Below are positions 13,301 to 28,300 of a DNA stretch of 64,000 nucleotides, one piece after another (the stretch's first letter is position 1; each line of letters starts with the position of its first letter). Below the pieces are notes generated by a model. That model did not search any database, was not told the origin of the DNA, and worked only from the letters and a program-made list of their open reading frames with translations. Origin of the DNA: Anseranas semipalmata (taxonomy: Eukaryota > Chordata > Aves > Anseriformes > Anseranatidae); NCBI GenBank assembly GCA_013399115.1, contig VXAA01006477.1:1-64000 (forward strand), in the 5' to 3' direction. The position numbers and the translations under genes are program-made.

Positions 13301-16300
13301 GTTTTTTGTTTTTTTTTTACAGATTGACCATCTATCAATAGAGAAACTCCTAATAGACAGTGTCCATGCGAGATCTCATCAGAAACTCCAGGAGCTGAAA
13401 GCCATTCTTAAGAGCTACAACGTTAATGACAATTGTATGTGTTTTCTACTGAACTTTGTTTCAAGTTTATTTCCCTTTGTGCCTGGGAATGTTTTCCCTT
13501 TTTTTTGTCGTTTCTTGTTTTCATTAATTTGGACAAAAATATGAACAAAAATAAAAGGAGAGAGAAGCAGAATTAACAAGACCTAGCTTTAAATTATTAT
13601 GCATTGATAACTAAAATACTCAACAATATCTACTTTTAAATGTAGTATAATAGATAAAGCTGATAAAGTATTATATTTTGGGTAGAATGGTTAAAAGTTA
13701 TCTGCGTAAAACTTGTACATGTTCAGAATTGAAAGCAAATCTTCCACTGTCTTGAACTGGCTTTGGGTGAGACGTTGCTTTAACTGCTGTTGAAACTTGT
13801 GGGATTCAAATTGGGCCTATAATCTTGAAGCAGTGAGTTAAAGATATTAAAGGATTTATAATCTTCTTCAAATTTAGTCAGTCTCTTCTGGCTGGTTTAT
13901 TATTAGCACTGTTTTCACAGAGAAATTCTTGTACTCAATTCCCTCTTTATGTTGAGTGTAATAGTGTGCAGATACTCATACTGAATTCAGGACTACTGGA
14001 AGGAGATTGCTCCTATTAAAAACAAACAGGTTTGGGGATTATAATGGGCTGAGTTTTAATATGATGAGCTTGAATTTTGTGTCAAATTATTAACATCTTT
14101 TTTTTTGTTTGTTTAGCATTCATTGAGACAGCTCTTCCAACTCTTGTAATTCCAATTTTGGAACCATGTGGTCGATCAGAGTGTCTGCATGTTTTTGTTG
14201 ATCTTCATTCTGGAATGTTTCAACTAATGCTCTATGGTGTTGGTAAGTAGGTGAAAACACAGGCTGTATTTGATATCTTGGAACAATCCCGTATTATGAG
14301 GTTATTTTGTGTGAACAATTCTGTCAAATCTGTGAAATTATGTAAGTAAATGAGGGTTAAGCAAATGAACACTGCATGTTGGGTAATCAGCTAGGTATTT
14401 GAGTTCACAAGGAACTGGAGAAGTGGGTATTTGTGCTTAAGATCCACAGTTCAGTTAAGTATATTTTAAGAGGAGGACAGGGTAAGTATTGTTAGGCATC
14501 ATTTGCAATTCTTGATCTTTATGGCTCATGATCCCTGGGCAGTGCTGGTAATGGATGCAGTCATTTCATACGGACCTAACTCAGAATTGCATTATGTGAC
14601 TTTAAATATTTTGAGGTATTGTTCAAGTCTAACTTGAGGTTTCAGATGACCTTAAAAAAAAAAAAAGAGAGAGAAGTTAATTCTTTTAGCTTAATTACCT
14701 AAAAACATACTGCTTTGGTTCTGTAAGCATTATGGATCATTCATTGTGTATCTTAATTGTGGTTGTTAAATTAGATGAGACATTTTCATTAAAAGGTCAA
14801 AAATTTGCTATTTTAAGAGCAGATGTTAAGATCATTTACTCACCAAATATTCTTACAGATCAACTGACTCTGGATGACGTAGAGAAGTCTGTTAATGATG
14901 ATATGAAGCGTATCATTCCTTGGCTCCAGCAGCTCAAGTAAGTGACTTGAATAATTCGTTTTGTTTGCACGGAATGAATCACTATGTTTGTATTTTGGAT
15001 GATCATACTTGCTTGGCTTTGTGCTTTACCACAGCAGGGAACATACTTTCTCCCTGTTCTAAGCAACTTTGAGTATTTGCTGTCTCCTCTAAGTGGGTGG
15101 AGGAAATTCTGCTTTTGCTGGAAGATGATTCCATAGTCTTTCTTTAGTTTGCCTTCTTGCGTGTAGCCTCAGGTGTTGCTGCATGCACATGCTCAATGAA
15201 GTCTTCTCACTTTGTCAGTAGCAAACCACTCGCTTCCTGGGGATCTCCTTTTGTGTCCATGCTCATTTTCCATCTCCTCTATTCCACTCTGTTTCTACAG
15301 CTGAACTCCACTCATTTCTCAGCAAGAACAATCCCCCTTTTCACAGTACAGAGGGAAAACAAGGAAGCGGCCTAGAATGATTTAAAATATCTGTTTATCT
15401 TCTAACACTTCAGCCCTTGCTGGTTTAAATCTCTTATCTTCCCTCTATAAAGCCCTGAGACTTATGCATAAGGTACATTTCGCTCCCCCGTAAGGGGTTG
15501 TAGCAAATAATACAAATACAGTTTGCATCAGCATGAAAATTGAGTTCCACCTGCTCTGTCTTTTTTGGAAATTCCCAGTACTCTGAGCTAATTGCAGAGT
15601 GAAACCTCTATTTGAGGAATTTTGCTTCTAAAAGAAGCATGATGACGCATGAAGCACGGGCACCCTGGAGAAACTAATCAACCTCCCTTTGTTATAGATA
15701 ATGTGCTCAAGATAATGGCTTGGGTAGTGCTGCTGTTTTTGAGGAAGCTAGACAGTCCTATGAAATGTCTTTTAGGACAGTTATATCTCATATGTGTCTA
15801 TGAGAATAGACATGATGTGTCCTGATGGAGAGAAGTTAAACACCCACACCTTTCGCTGCTGTTCTCAGTGGAAGTTTGACTGAGAAATTAAGCCACTCGT
15901 TTCTGAGCTCCTTTGAGCCTAGCTAGGCTTTCTGGTCTTGCCATTATGGTCAAAATCAATTGAAGTAGAATAAAGTTGAATTCCAAGTATCAGAAAATTT
16001 GGTGTCTTTCTTGCTGTGGCTCTTCGCTTGCAAACTTACTCAGGTGAACGAGTTCGTTTATAATATAATCAAGAGTGACATTAATCCATTTTAGGTGACT
16101 TTCTTACTTTATTGTTTACCAGTGTATGAGAGTAAAGATTTTCTTTTCTATACCAAAAATAATTGAAGATCCTAAATCATAAAATGACTGTAATTTGCAT
16201 GTTTTATAACTTGTCACTTCTTTTTTATATTGTAATTTTATATTGTGGTATGAAAAAATGTTTATATATTCCTTGAGCAAATAATTTCAGGGTTTTTCTT

Positions 16301-19300
16301 CATAAATTAACAGCTATCTGTTACCCAAGCTGAAGACAATATATAAAGATAGTAATAAGAAAATATAAACTCAAGAAATTTTCTGTGCAATTTTCTGTGT
16401 TTAGCTTGTGCAGCAATGTTTGGTGTTGTCTTGGAATATGACTGGCTCTTAGTTTGACACTAATGCTCTGAACAGCAATATACTAGAATAATTCAAAATA
16501 GTCTCAGGGTACTAATGCCTTTATTTCAATGCAAGGTTCTGGCTTGGACAGCAACGTTGCAAACAGTCTATAAAACATCTGCCTACAGTAAGCAGTGAAA
16601 CTCTTCAGCTAGCTAATTATGCTAGCCATCCAGTGGGAAACCTTTCCAAACACAAATTGTTTATCAAACTCACTCGCCTTCCACAGTACTACATTGTAAG
16701 TAACTGAAAAATGCTTCTTCTCTTTTGTTCTCAGGCAGTTCATGCTGGTAACTCTAACATTAGGAACAAAGTGATTGCTGTAATCCTTGCCTCTCACCTC
16801 TCTCTAGCTACTCTCATTCAGTGGGTTTGTTAAGCAGTCAGGTTCATAGAGAGGAGGGGGCATAAAGATTTACTACTCAACAGCCTTCGCATTCTCTTTA
16901 TATTTCCTGAAGGTTTAGTCTTCCTTCTCTTCTTGGACTCCTTTCCTAGCCACAAGTATTAATATCTTAAAAAAAGAAGAATGTGTTTTCTTTGAAGGGG
17001 GGGAGGATAGGAACTGATGTAGGAATATTCTTAATTGAGGGTCTTGTTGATTTGTTGTTTTGTTTAAATATAGGTTGTAGAGATGTTTGATGTTCCTGGC
17101 AACCCCACAGAACTGGAGTACAAGTACCATTTTCTCTCTGTGAGCTATGCTGAAGGAGATGACAGCCCTGCTACTGCACTTTTATTACAACAGTTCAAAC
17201 CAAACATTGAAGAGTTGGTACTAGACACAAAAAGTGGGAAACAAATGAAAAGTGGTGTCAAACGCAAGGTACATGCTTCTGAAGCCTTCGGGCTTGTTCT
17301 AGAGTGTGGAAGCTAAACACACGTTCTGAGCACCTGTACCAGTTTTAGTATTGTTTCAAAGTTTGTGTGGCTGACAACTTAGATTGAGGCTTGGTTCTCT
17401 GGGCTGCTTCCCTTGGGAGGTATTGGGAAACTATTTTGCAACAGTTACTGTCCTGTAACTCGTGCCAGGCCTTCTCAGTTGGTCTAAAGAGCCAAGGCAG
17501 AATACTGTGCAGAGGTAGCTAGAGTAGCTTGTATAAGCAGAGTGCTGGTATTTGCATGATATGCTTTGTGCCATATATGTGTAGTCTTTGAAAGACTTGC
17601 AGGGACTGATGAGAGTTACTTTTTGGGGTCAGGTTGACCTGGCTTGTTGATATGTAAATACCATTTTGAGGAAGGAGGTGATTATAAAATTACTTTAAAT
17701 TAATTGCTGTAGTCCTGAAGTGGACCACATCCTTTCAGGAGTTTGTGCTCAGAGTGTGAGTCATTTAAAACATGGATGAATTAGATTGTTCTCTGACATC
17801 TTTTCAAAATGTTTACTCCAAATGTGCAAGTACATTTGTCTTTATTTTAATTCTAGTTATCTGGTGATCCATGTTCCATAGAACCTAAGAAACCAAAACG
17901 GTCGGGAGAAATGTGTGCCTTCAATAAAGTCCTAGCTCATATTGTAGCCATGTGTGATACAAATATGCCATTTATAGGGCTTCGTATGGAGGTATGTATT
18001 AAGAAATATTTTATTTCTTCCCCTCCACTAATCCCGATTCTCTTCTCTAGATGCGACTGTTTGGAGGACTCGTGAACATGTTCACTTTCTAGTTCCCTTG
18101 TTAGCTGAGCCCAGGTGGCTGATGTTCTACACTGGATTGCTTTATTCCTGTTGTAGCTGGTTCTCTAATACCAAGCACTAACTGCAAAGGACTTCAGAAG
18201 TTGAGGGAAAAGGGAAAATGAGAGGATGAAAGAGAGACATGTGGGAGGGCATGAGAGACAACTTTATACCAGATTTACACAGCCTGGTTTTTGGCTTTCC
18301 AGTGCTTGAGGGTGTGAAACATCTGTCACCCTTAGCAAAAAACAAAACAAAACAAAAACAAAACAAACAAACAAACAAACAAACAAACAAACAAACAAAC
18401 AAACAAACAAACAAACAAACAAACAAACAAACAAACAAACAAACAAACAAACAAACAAACAAACAAACAAACTTGAAAAGGGTATTTACTTTGCTTGATT
18501 TTTTTTTTTGCATGGGATAACATTTTTCTTGTTCATTTGTAGTTATCTAATATGGACATTCCTCACCAAGGAGTACAAGTAGAAGGAGATGGCTTCAGTC
18601 ATGCCATACGTTTATTAAAGTAAGAGGATATGCTCCTGTGTTTGATTTTATTACTGTACATATGCTTGAGAGAAAAAATGATTGTTTGGAGAATAACACT
18701 AAAAATGTCGGGGGGGGGGGGGTTTTGGTTTGTTTCATTTCATTTTAACTATTGTGTCTTGCGCTCCTGTGTGAAGCAGTGCTGTAGAAAGAGGAAAGTA
18801 AGAGTAGACTCGAAGCCAACTATAATTTGTTTCTGTCATTAGCCTAAACAGGGGAGCTCTGAAAAGTTCTCAATCCTAACATCTAGGCAGTGCTAAGGAA
18901 GATACAGTATGGTGGTGATTGAGGAACATGTAGTTGCAATTTTAGATCAGGTCAGAGGCCTACTTACTCCATATGTTATTTAACAATGTCCAGTATGTGA
19001 TACTGCAGAGGAAAACGCAAGGAATCCCAGAAAAGACAATTGCATGGTTAAGAACTTGTGGAGGAAACATCTGAGAATCATACAGTAATTTAGCATGGAA
19101 AGGGACCTGTGGAGGTCACCTGGTCCAATCTTCTGCTCAAAGCAGGGCTGATCAGCTGAATTTTCTGGTCTCCAAGTGTTTTGTGGCACAGATCTCAAAT
19201 GCTGACCAGAGGGGAGTAGTCACTTGATTTGTCTGGCTATGCTGATGTTAATACAGCGCAGGATGTAGTGGTCTGTCGCTGCTGCAAGGCCATGCTGCTG

Positions 19301-22300
19301 ACTCCTGTTCAGCTTCTCTCCTGGGCCCCCAAGTTCTATTTCTGCAGAGCTGCTACCAAGCCAGTCAGTCCATGAAGTTATCTATTCCCAAGTGCAGGAC
19401 CGTATTTGTTTTTGTAGAGATGAGATTTCTGCTAACTCATTTCTGAACCAGCTGAGGTCTCTCTGAATGGCAGCCGTGTCCTCCAACATGCTGAGTGCTC
19501 CCTTCAGTTTGGTATCATCTGCAAACTTGATATTCCTTTACATCATGTGGGTTGTTGAAGTTGTTAAATAGTACTGGTGTCTGTGTTAACCCCAAGGAAT
19601 GAAGAAAAAAAAAAAAAGACCTTCCAAAGTATAACCTTCTTAACTTCTTTTATGCTGCTGAAATATGTAGTGGTATAAAGGCATCAGTCTTAAAAAGATA
19701 GGTCCTGGTGTGTTTAAACTTTGCATATGAGCAGAAAAGTCAGCTGGAGTAAAGGGTGGTACACAACATTTCTGGAATAAACTCTCAAGATTTGTAGAAG
19801 AGTTTGGCATGTTTTTACTTATGCTTTATTTAGTCTGTCCTCTGAATTCAATTCTCACACTGGGATATGAGTAAATTAGTGGGTATTAAGATAACTGCCA
19901 GGTTGCTCATTGCATTTAGGGTGAACTTATTCTAGGAGGAGATCTGATTCATGAATTCAGGTTGCCACAGAACTTTATTTTCATCTTTTTTAGCTTGTTT
20001 CTCTGGATAAAAGCTTTATATCAGCGTGCACCTACTTTCATCTGGAGATCAGGACAGTTCAGCAGATCCATTTACAGTCTGTAATTCACAGGTGTTGAAT
20101 CCATATAAAAACCAGTCTTAACTCAGAGTGCTTTTGTAACACACTTATTACAGTCCTTGAAGAGGAATAAGATACCTGACTGTGCAGTCCAGCAGTCTGT
20201 CTTGCCATTGGTTTGTTCATTCTTTCATGTCCAGACTTAAAAGTCTTTCAGAAAATGTAAAAAGGTAGTATTTTGCAGTTTGGGGGCTATACTGTGTACA
20301 ACTGAGGACCTCTTTTCTTCACAAATAGAATTCCTCCCTGTAAAGGTGTAAATGAGGAAACGCAGAAGGCTCTGGACCGATCTCTTCTTGATTGCACTTT
20401 CCGGTTACAAGGTAGAAATAATCGCACGTGGGTGGCTGAGCTGGTGTTTGCAAATTGTCCACTTAATAGCACTTCATCCAGGGAGCAAGGTAAGGGAGGT
20501 CAGGTAAATTCTACTTCTTTGTGTTTTACATTGTCTGCTCCATTATAGTTCTAATCTTTTGGTGATACAGATAACCATCTGCTCTTAAGATTTCTAATGA
20601 GCCACAGTGCACCTGAATCCAATTTTTTTGACTGTTGAGTTGATGCACTTTTATTATTTAAGTATGCTTCCTGGTCATTCACCACAGTTCAGTCATAGTC
20701 TGTAAACCACAGTTTAGGAACCACTAGTTTAATCAGTATTTACTGTTCTCCTAACACTGCAGGACCAACCCGTCATGTTTACCTGACGTATGAAAACCAG
20801 TTATCAGAACCAGTTGGAGGTCGCAAAGTTGTTGAGATGTTCCTCAATGACTGGAATAGTATTGCTCGGCTGTATGAATGTGTCCTGGAGTTTGCACGAT
20901 CTTTACCAGGTACAGAAATAATCTCTTTTTCTTTAAAAATTGTGCTTACAGGTTACTACAATTTTTCTCACTCTCTTTTCCCTCCTCTCTTCAAAGACAT
21001 ACCCAACCACTTAAACGTTTTTTCAGAAGTTCGTATCTACAATTACCGAAAACTTATCCTTTGTTATGGAACTACCAAGGGGAGCTCAGTAAGTAACTCC
21101 TAAGTGCACTTAAACGTATATTTGAAAACAGAATGGGTAGGCTTAGAGCTCTCAGAATTGTGCGACAAAATATTTCCTTGTATTACATTATTGTGGAATT
21201 AGTGTTGATGAATGTAGAAAAGACAGGAATAAAGGGTGTTGGATTACTAATTTGCTAGATTCCTAGATGTCTAGAATTTTTGAGAATTTGTATAATGTGC
21301 TTGAAATTGTGGGAAGGACAGTTATGTGTTCCTGGTTGGTGAAAGCTGGTGTAGTAGCATTTTTCTAACAAATTTATGATGAGTGTTGCTACTGCTCACT
21401 GTTATACTGGGATATGTGGATCTTTTGATCTGAATGTTGGTTATGTGCTTAATGCTGCCTTATTAGAAAGGACTCAGTTTTAAATGTAGTACTGTGCTTT
21501 CAAATGATGCAGTCCTTAATTATTTTGTAGCAGTACTGTTCTCTTGTTCAGAGGTCTAGCTTACTCTAGTATTTGAATTTACAGCATATTAATTACTTTG
21601 ACAACTGACTGTGTACTTGCTCACACCCTTGCATTAAATGCAGGGTAAAGGAGGCAGTAACTGCATGTTTATTACAGACTACAAATGTATTTTTGTGTGC
21701 AACTGATGCGAAGTAGTTGATGCACTTGAAATTTGCATGCTGAAAGGCTTTTGTGTTCATGTTCTAAGCTGAATTTTTAGGAGTATTTCTATATGCATTT
21801 TATTGTGACAGTCTCAGTAGCAGGAGTAGCAGTGTGGATTTTGCATGTCACTTCCTTACATATTAGCATGTCCAGTTCTTGTGTGATACAGCTGAGAAAA
21901 TCAGTCTACTTCCAGCAACTCTAATTCTAGTTTCCAAGATCATTTTATGTTCTTGATGTTGTAGATCAGCATTCAGTGGAACTCCATACTCCAGAAGTTC
22001 CACATTTCACTGGGAACCGTTGGCCCAAACTCAGGTTGCAGTAACTGTCACAACACAATTCTGCACCAGCTCCAGGAGATGTTTAATAAAACACCAAATG
22101 TGGTGCTGTTGTTACAGGTAACGTTTTAAACACTTCTCTCAAGAAAAGTGCGAGATAGCTAAGAGCTGGGTTCTGATGAAACTGTTCTCCTCAAAATTGC
22201 ATGTGTATTATGATTGTTTACGAATCTCACTGGCAGAACGTGGCTTGGGGAAGATTCTGTCTTTCCTGCCCCTATCTTTCCCTCCCCGCCCAGATTTCTG

Positions 22301-25300
22301 CAGACTTTTACTTAAAGGTAAGCTACCTGATTTCTCAATATCTGTTCTCTTTCAGGTTTTATTTGACACTCAGGCTCCGTTAAATGCCATCAACAAGCTT
22401 CCAACTGTGCCCATGCTGGGTCTGACTCAGCGCACCAACACTGCCTATCAGTGTTTCTCAATTTTGCCACAGTCACCCACACATATCAGGCTGGCTTTTA
22501 GGAATATGTACTGCATTGACATCTACTGCCGGAGTCGTGGTGTTGTAGCAATACGTGATGGAGCATACAGTCTTTTTGACAACAGCAAAATAGTTGAAGG
22601 TTTTTACCCTGCGCCTGGATTAAAGGTGACTGTTTCTGTGTTTTCTGGCATGTATGTAAAAGTGAGCTTCTAACTTGAAGCATGGATCTGATGTGAAGAG
22701 CTTTTGTGAAGCTGCTCTTTTGAAGAGCTGTAGTCCTTCCAAAATTCTGAGCACAGAAGGGATTTTCTGATTTGTATGTAAATTTGTTAATTAGCTTGAA
22801 TTAAAACATTTCCTTTAAGAAAACTAGCATCAGATGTCAGATTTTTTCTTTATTTTTTCTTAACTAGGTAATAAAATAACATAGAGACTTTTTCAGGGAG
22901 GCTTTTTATTAAAACTTTCTGAAGCTTTGTGGCTAGGCTAGGTGTATTCTTCAGGATCTTCAGGATTACAGTGACTACTTACAAACTATTTTATATGGTG
23001 GGACAGTGATCATATGTTGCAGACAAGGAAATGCTCCATGTCAGATGATTCTAGACAAAAGCTTCTCTTTTAAAATGGTTTCCATTGGTGCATGGTAGGA
23101 GCCTGTGGCTTTGCTTCTGAAAGCAAATGGCTCGCCTTTCCTGAAAAAATGAATCTCTACACACTTTGACAGAATACCTTAGCTGAAGGCAGCTTGTACC
23201 AGTGCTAGTTATCCTAAAATATTGGGAAGTGGCATCTGTTGTGAAACAGGATAGCTTGCTGATTTTTCTTCAATCACAACTGAACACTCGTTCTCTGGCA
23301 TAGCATTCAGCTAATCCTAAACATCATGAATTCTAAGTGGAAGGCTAATGGGAAGAGAAAGGGGGGTTATAGATACCAGTGGAAACTATAAGGGTATGAA
23401 ATTGGGAAGGTAGAGGAGGAAAGTAGTTCCAGAAGGTTGGCAAATTGCTCCAGGTACAAGAGAATGCTATGGAGGAGGTTGTCTGGGCATTCTTACCCAA
23501 ACAGGGCAGTTTGCAGGTGTGGTGCAACAGCCCGATAGGTTCTGGCTACTGATGAGTTGGTCTGGAACAGCTATAGAACTGCACAAGTGTAGGAATGGGA
23601 AGAGAGATTTCCAGTTGTAGGCTTTTCCTTGTTTTTAATGAAAAAAGAAGAATGTTGGTATTTCAAGTAACTAGAGATGTTTCATATTACTGAGCAAGGT
23701 TTCTTGTTTGGTGGTGATGGAAGACCCCTTTATTTTTGAAATAAAAACAGGGTATGTGTGGGAATTAAGTTTAAATATCCACTGAGAAACTCTGTTTATG
23801 AATTGCTATGTTTTGTAAACTATTCACATTGTGTTTAATGAATGCCCACTAGTAGTTCTACTACTGTTAACGACCTTAGGAAATATTGTGGTCATTTATA
23901 TAATAAAATGTAAATGGAGAAACTGTTTGATAACAAAACTGATTTATCCACAGACATTCCTGAACATGTTTGTTGACAGCAATCAGGATGCACGAAGACG
24001 ATCTGTAAATGAAGATGATAACCCACCTTCTCCTATTGGAGGTGACATGATGGATTCTTTGATATCACAGCTTCAACCCCAGCAACCACCACAGCAACCA
24101 CAACAACAGGTAGCCTACGGACAAAATAAGTGCTTGTCTTCCACAACTGCAGGTTTTTAAGAACTTAACTTCCAAAAGAATTGGCAGTAAAAAATGGAAA
24201 GGGACGCTTTGTAGAAGTGTTGTGTGGTAGAATTGCCCTTAGGGCAAAACATATTAATTTATTTTGTCATTTCTCATTCCAGTGTAAACAGCCCATAGCA
24301 AGTGAACAGCAGCTTTGGAGGGTCACATGAGATTTGCTGCTTTAAAAGCAAAGGATGGAGGGAGGGAAAAATGACTGTTTAAGATAAAAGATGGGTTGGG
24401 GGGGGGCAGAGGGGAGGAGTCAGGATGCTTCTCTCTATAGCGTAGTAGATAAAAAGGAATGAGGTACAGACACACTAGGTCTTGAAAAACTACAAAAAGA
24501 CACTGGAAAAAATAATGAACTGTGAACAAGGTGGTATAGTGAATCAAATAAATCATAGGTGGTGGGGACCAAACTCTCATTAGCATTCTCCCGCATATAC
24601 TTACTTTAATTTTAGTTCAGAATGATCAAAGACTTTTGTTGTCTTGTGTTGACACTTTCAGCCATTTGCAAAACAGGCAGGAGCATCAGGAGCATATCCT
24701 CTTACTTCACCACCCACCTCCTATCACAACACAGTGACACCTTCTCCGTCTATGATGCACACACAGTCACCAGGTAAGATGGCTGGGAGTTTGTGTGCTA
24801 ATCATGTGCTGGAAATACACATGGTGCTTTTTGTGTATGCATGGTTTTCTGTTATTTCAGCTGTGTTTAGCTCCAAGTTAGCCAAGATAATGCACCTTGT
24901 AATGTGGAAAAATAGCAAAGCAAAGTCCTGCCATGCATGTTTTAGAAAGTGCATTTTGAGGCTTAAAAAAAAAAAGCATTTGGCAAAAGTGTCATCTTGA
25001 GCTTTGTAATCTTTGGGACCATTTAGGAGTTGGACTCGATGATCCTTGTGAGTCCCTTCCAACTTGGGATATTCTATTCTATATTCTGTGAATTCTTAAG
25101 GTTTACAGCTTGCTCAGTCAAAACCTGTTCATTTTAAATACCTGCTTCTTCAGAAGAACTTTTCATCACCAAAGCTTAGCTTTCTGTTTCCAGCTGTTAC
25201 AGTGCAACAGCTGAAAGTATTTAAGTTTGGGGAAGGGCTGGGCAAGGGTTAAATGCCATTCTTCAAGTCAGATATCTTGGAAAGCTTCCTTTGTGTGGTG

Positions 25301-28300
25301 AATCAATCTGGAAAGTATAATCCTCATGCACGTACAAAATACAGCCTTTGAGTGCAAGAACAAATCCTTGTGAATCTCGTTTGCTGTCTCCCTAAAAAGG
25401 AGAGAGCTGTGGCGGTTGATAGAAAAATTTGTAACAGAAAAATGGGAAATGCGCGCGTTGTGATGTGGTGTCTTTGATTAGGAAACTTGCATGCTGCGAG
25501 CTCACCTAGTGGAGCTTTAAGAGCACCATCACCAGCATCCTTTGGTCCAACACCTTCACCTTCCTCCCTTGGAATCACAATGGGACAAACAGCTAACTTT
25601 GCCAGCCCACATGGTGAGTTCCTTACTGGCATGTCTATATATAGGGACAGGGAGAGCACGTTTGCTGCTCGAAATTAAGTTTTCCTGGGCATACTTAAAG
25701 TAATTGGGGAAGAAAATAGGGTTTTGTAATTGTCTTAAATAGCTGCTTTTATACATGTGAGTGTAACTGTTAGTAGCTGCATGGCATGTTGAGGTCTTCC
25801 CTAACATTTTAAAATTGTCTATCAGTTACTGTTTCCTGCTTACTAATGTGGGGAAATTCCCTGTGGACTTGTAGCTGAACAATGGCTGCAGCTTTTAATG
25901 AGCATTGTCTCTTGTTAGAATCGTTGCTTTATTTTCACTGTTTAAGTTTACTCAAAAAAGAACTGGAACAGATTAGAAATTCAAATACTTGCAATTTGAA
26001 AACATTATCAAAATCTCGCTGATTTGACATACATACATGGAAGCAACATGTCTCTCAGTCCTTTCATTTATTAAGTTTTTGAAAGCTGTCAAAAACAAAT
26101 ATTTGTTGTAATCACGGTGCATTGGAAACCATTCCACAGATCACAGTCAATGAAAGTTCCGGTGGTAATTTTAACACACCAATATAGTTGTCGAGATAAA
26201 CTAAGTGAGACAGATATACAGTAGACTGTTTAAGCAGCTTGATATGATCAGTCTTTTTAATGGAGTACCAAATGAAATGGGAGGTACTTTTGCAGAGGTA
26301 ATTACAAGATACAGCATAGATTAAGAACAGTTTAGCTGAGGCTTTCATTTACTAAGGTGCAGTAGAAGTCCAAGACTAAATGCAAGAGCTCTTTTTAGTT
26401 TTGTCCCAGTTATGTGTTAAACACACTGATTTGTCTACATGTTCAATTTTATTTTACTTTTTGAAAAATACAACCAGAAAACCCTTGAATTTGTATCTTG
26501 ATTTATTTTTCTCCCCATTATGTTTTTTATATAATTGTAAAATTTAATCTAAAAGAATCTAAGACATTTCCACATTTTGTAGATTTTGGTAAGCATTTTT
26601 TAGATTTCTAGATTAGAAAACCTTGAGTCTCTGTTTAAAGATGATGGTCTTGTAACATCTGTAGGTACCATAGACCCAAGCTCACCATACACCATGATGT
26701 CACCCAGTCAGCGTGCAGGGAACTGGCCAGGATCTCCCCAGGTCTCTGGTCCATCACCAGCAGCACGGATGCCTGGAATGTCACCAGCCAACCCTTCCCT
26801 TCATTCACCTGTCCCAGACGCCTCTCATTCCCCACGAGCTGGAACAAGTAGGTTATGTTATTAGTGTTATGACTGTGAAACACTCACGTTTAACATTTCT
26901 AGTTTGATCCTTTTTGGTAGGTTTGTGTCTCAGCCTAACAGTCCTTACTGTTTTTGAGTAGTAAAATATCTAAGGAAATGAAGCCTTTATTCTGGCCTAG
27001 TTCAAGTCTTTTATAACAAATTGGAAAATGAGTTGAATCATACAGCATAAATTTCAACAGGATTGATGCCTCCTGTTGAACTGCAAAAATTAGTCTTAAA
27101 CTGTTGAGCTCCATTACTGAGAGAAAAATCTTTGGAATGAAAGCAATGATAAGCGTATTTGCGTACCCAAATAGTAACTTTTCACATTACAGAGCTGTAA
27201 TGCTACTCTTGCAAGACTAATGTAGCCATCTTTAGATCTTATCCAGTTGATTGTACAAAGGTGATATCTTGTGGCATGTTGAAGAAAGGGGAGAAGGGAG
27301 TAGGATTAAATGCTACTGAGACTTTGCATTGGTGGAGGGTCGAAGCTGTAATTCTTTGACTTTGCTCTGTTGCCTATCATTAGGCAGCCAAATTCTTAAA
27401 TAAGGAAGATTAAGCTTTGGCCCAGGGAACTCATTGCTTGTATAGTTACAGCAAATAAAATGAACATGTCATAGGTTTTGGCTTAAATCCTTCCTTACCT
27501 CAAGTACTTTTTCCTTACCAATAGGTTCCCAAGCATTGCCAACAAGCATGCCTCCACCTCGTAAACTACCTCAACGCTCTTGGGCTGCATCCATACCTAC
27601 AATCCTCACCCACAGTGCCTTGAATATTCTGCTGTTGCCCTCTCCTACCCCTGGGCTTGTGCCAGGACTAGCTGGCAGCTATCTATGTTCCCCTCTGGAG
27701 CGGTTCCTTGGATCAGTTATTATGAGGAGACATCTTCAGAGGATCATACAACAGGAAACGGTATGGTTTAGGCTGTTTTAATATTGATTTGCAAGTATGA
27801 CTTAGCAACTGTTCTTTTTAGTGCTTCTGTACTCCATGTCTTTCAAATCAGACACAAACTGAACTGCTTCAAATTAAGAAGTATCTGCTGTTGGACTTGT
27901 TATGCTACACTTGTGAATCTTGCCATCTCAAGCATCTAAATTTACAGAAAGCATTTAGTTCCTTTTCTCTTCCACACAAATAAGAAGTGGAAAACCTGTT
28001 TGGTCAGGTGAAATATAACTGATATGATAACAGGACTATGGCCAGATTTTCTGATGCCATGGCTTCTGTGAGTTTAGCATGTCAATTGTGAATTAAATAG
28101 AACAGCCACAGGGTTACTATGGATGCCTCTGCTTGTCAGGAATGCCCAAGAAATTAGTTACCGATTGACAATAACTGAAATACTCAATCATGAATGATGC
28201 TTTAGGGTGAGACAGACAATGTGCACCTCTTTGCTTCATTGGCATTCATTCAGTAATAGAGGAAGAAGCCAAATCTTGTATAAGGTTGATTGTCAAGGCA

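Noticed and set aside
18338..18471. Regular direct repeat as a CRISPR-like array
   Set aside because: A 4-base unit with no spacers in a vertebrate intron is a simple microsatellite.
18178..18523. ORFs with repeated VCLF or KQTN units
   Set aside because: They are translations of the AAAC microsatellite, not a repeat protein.
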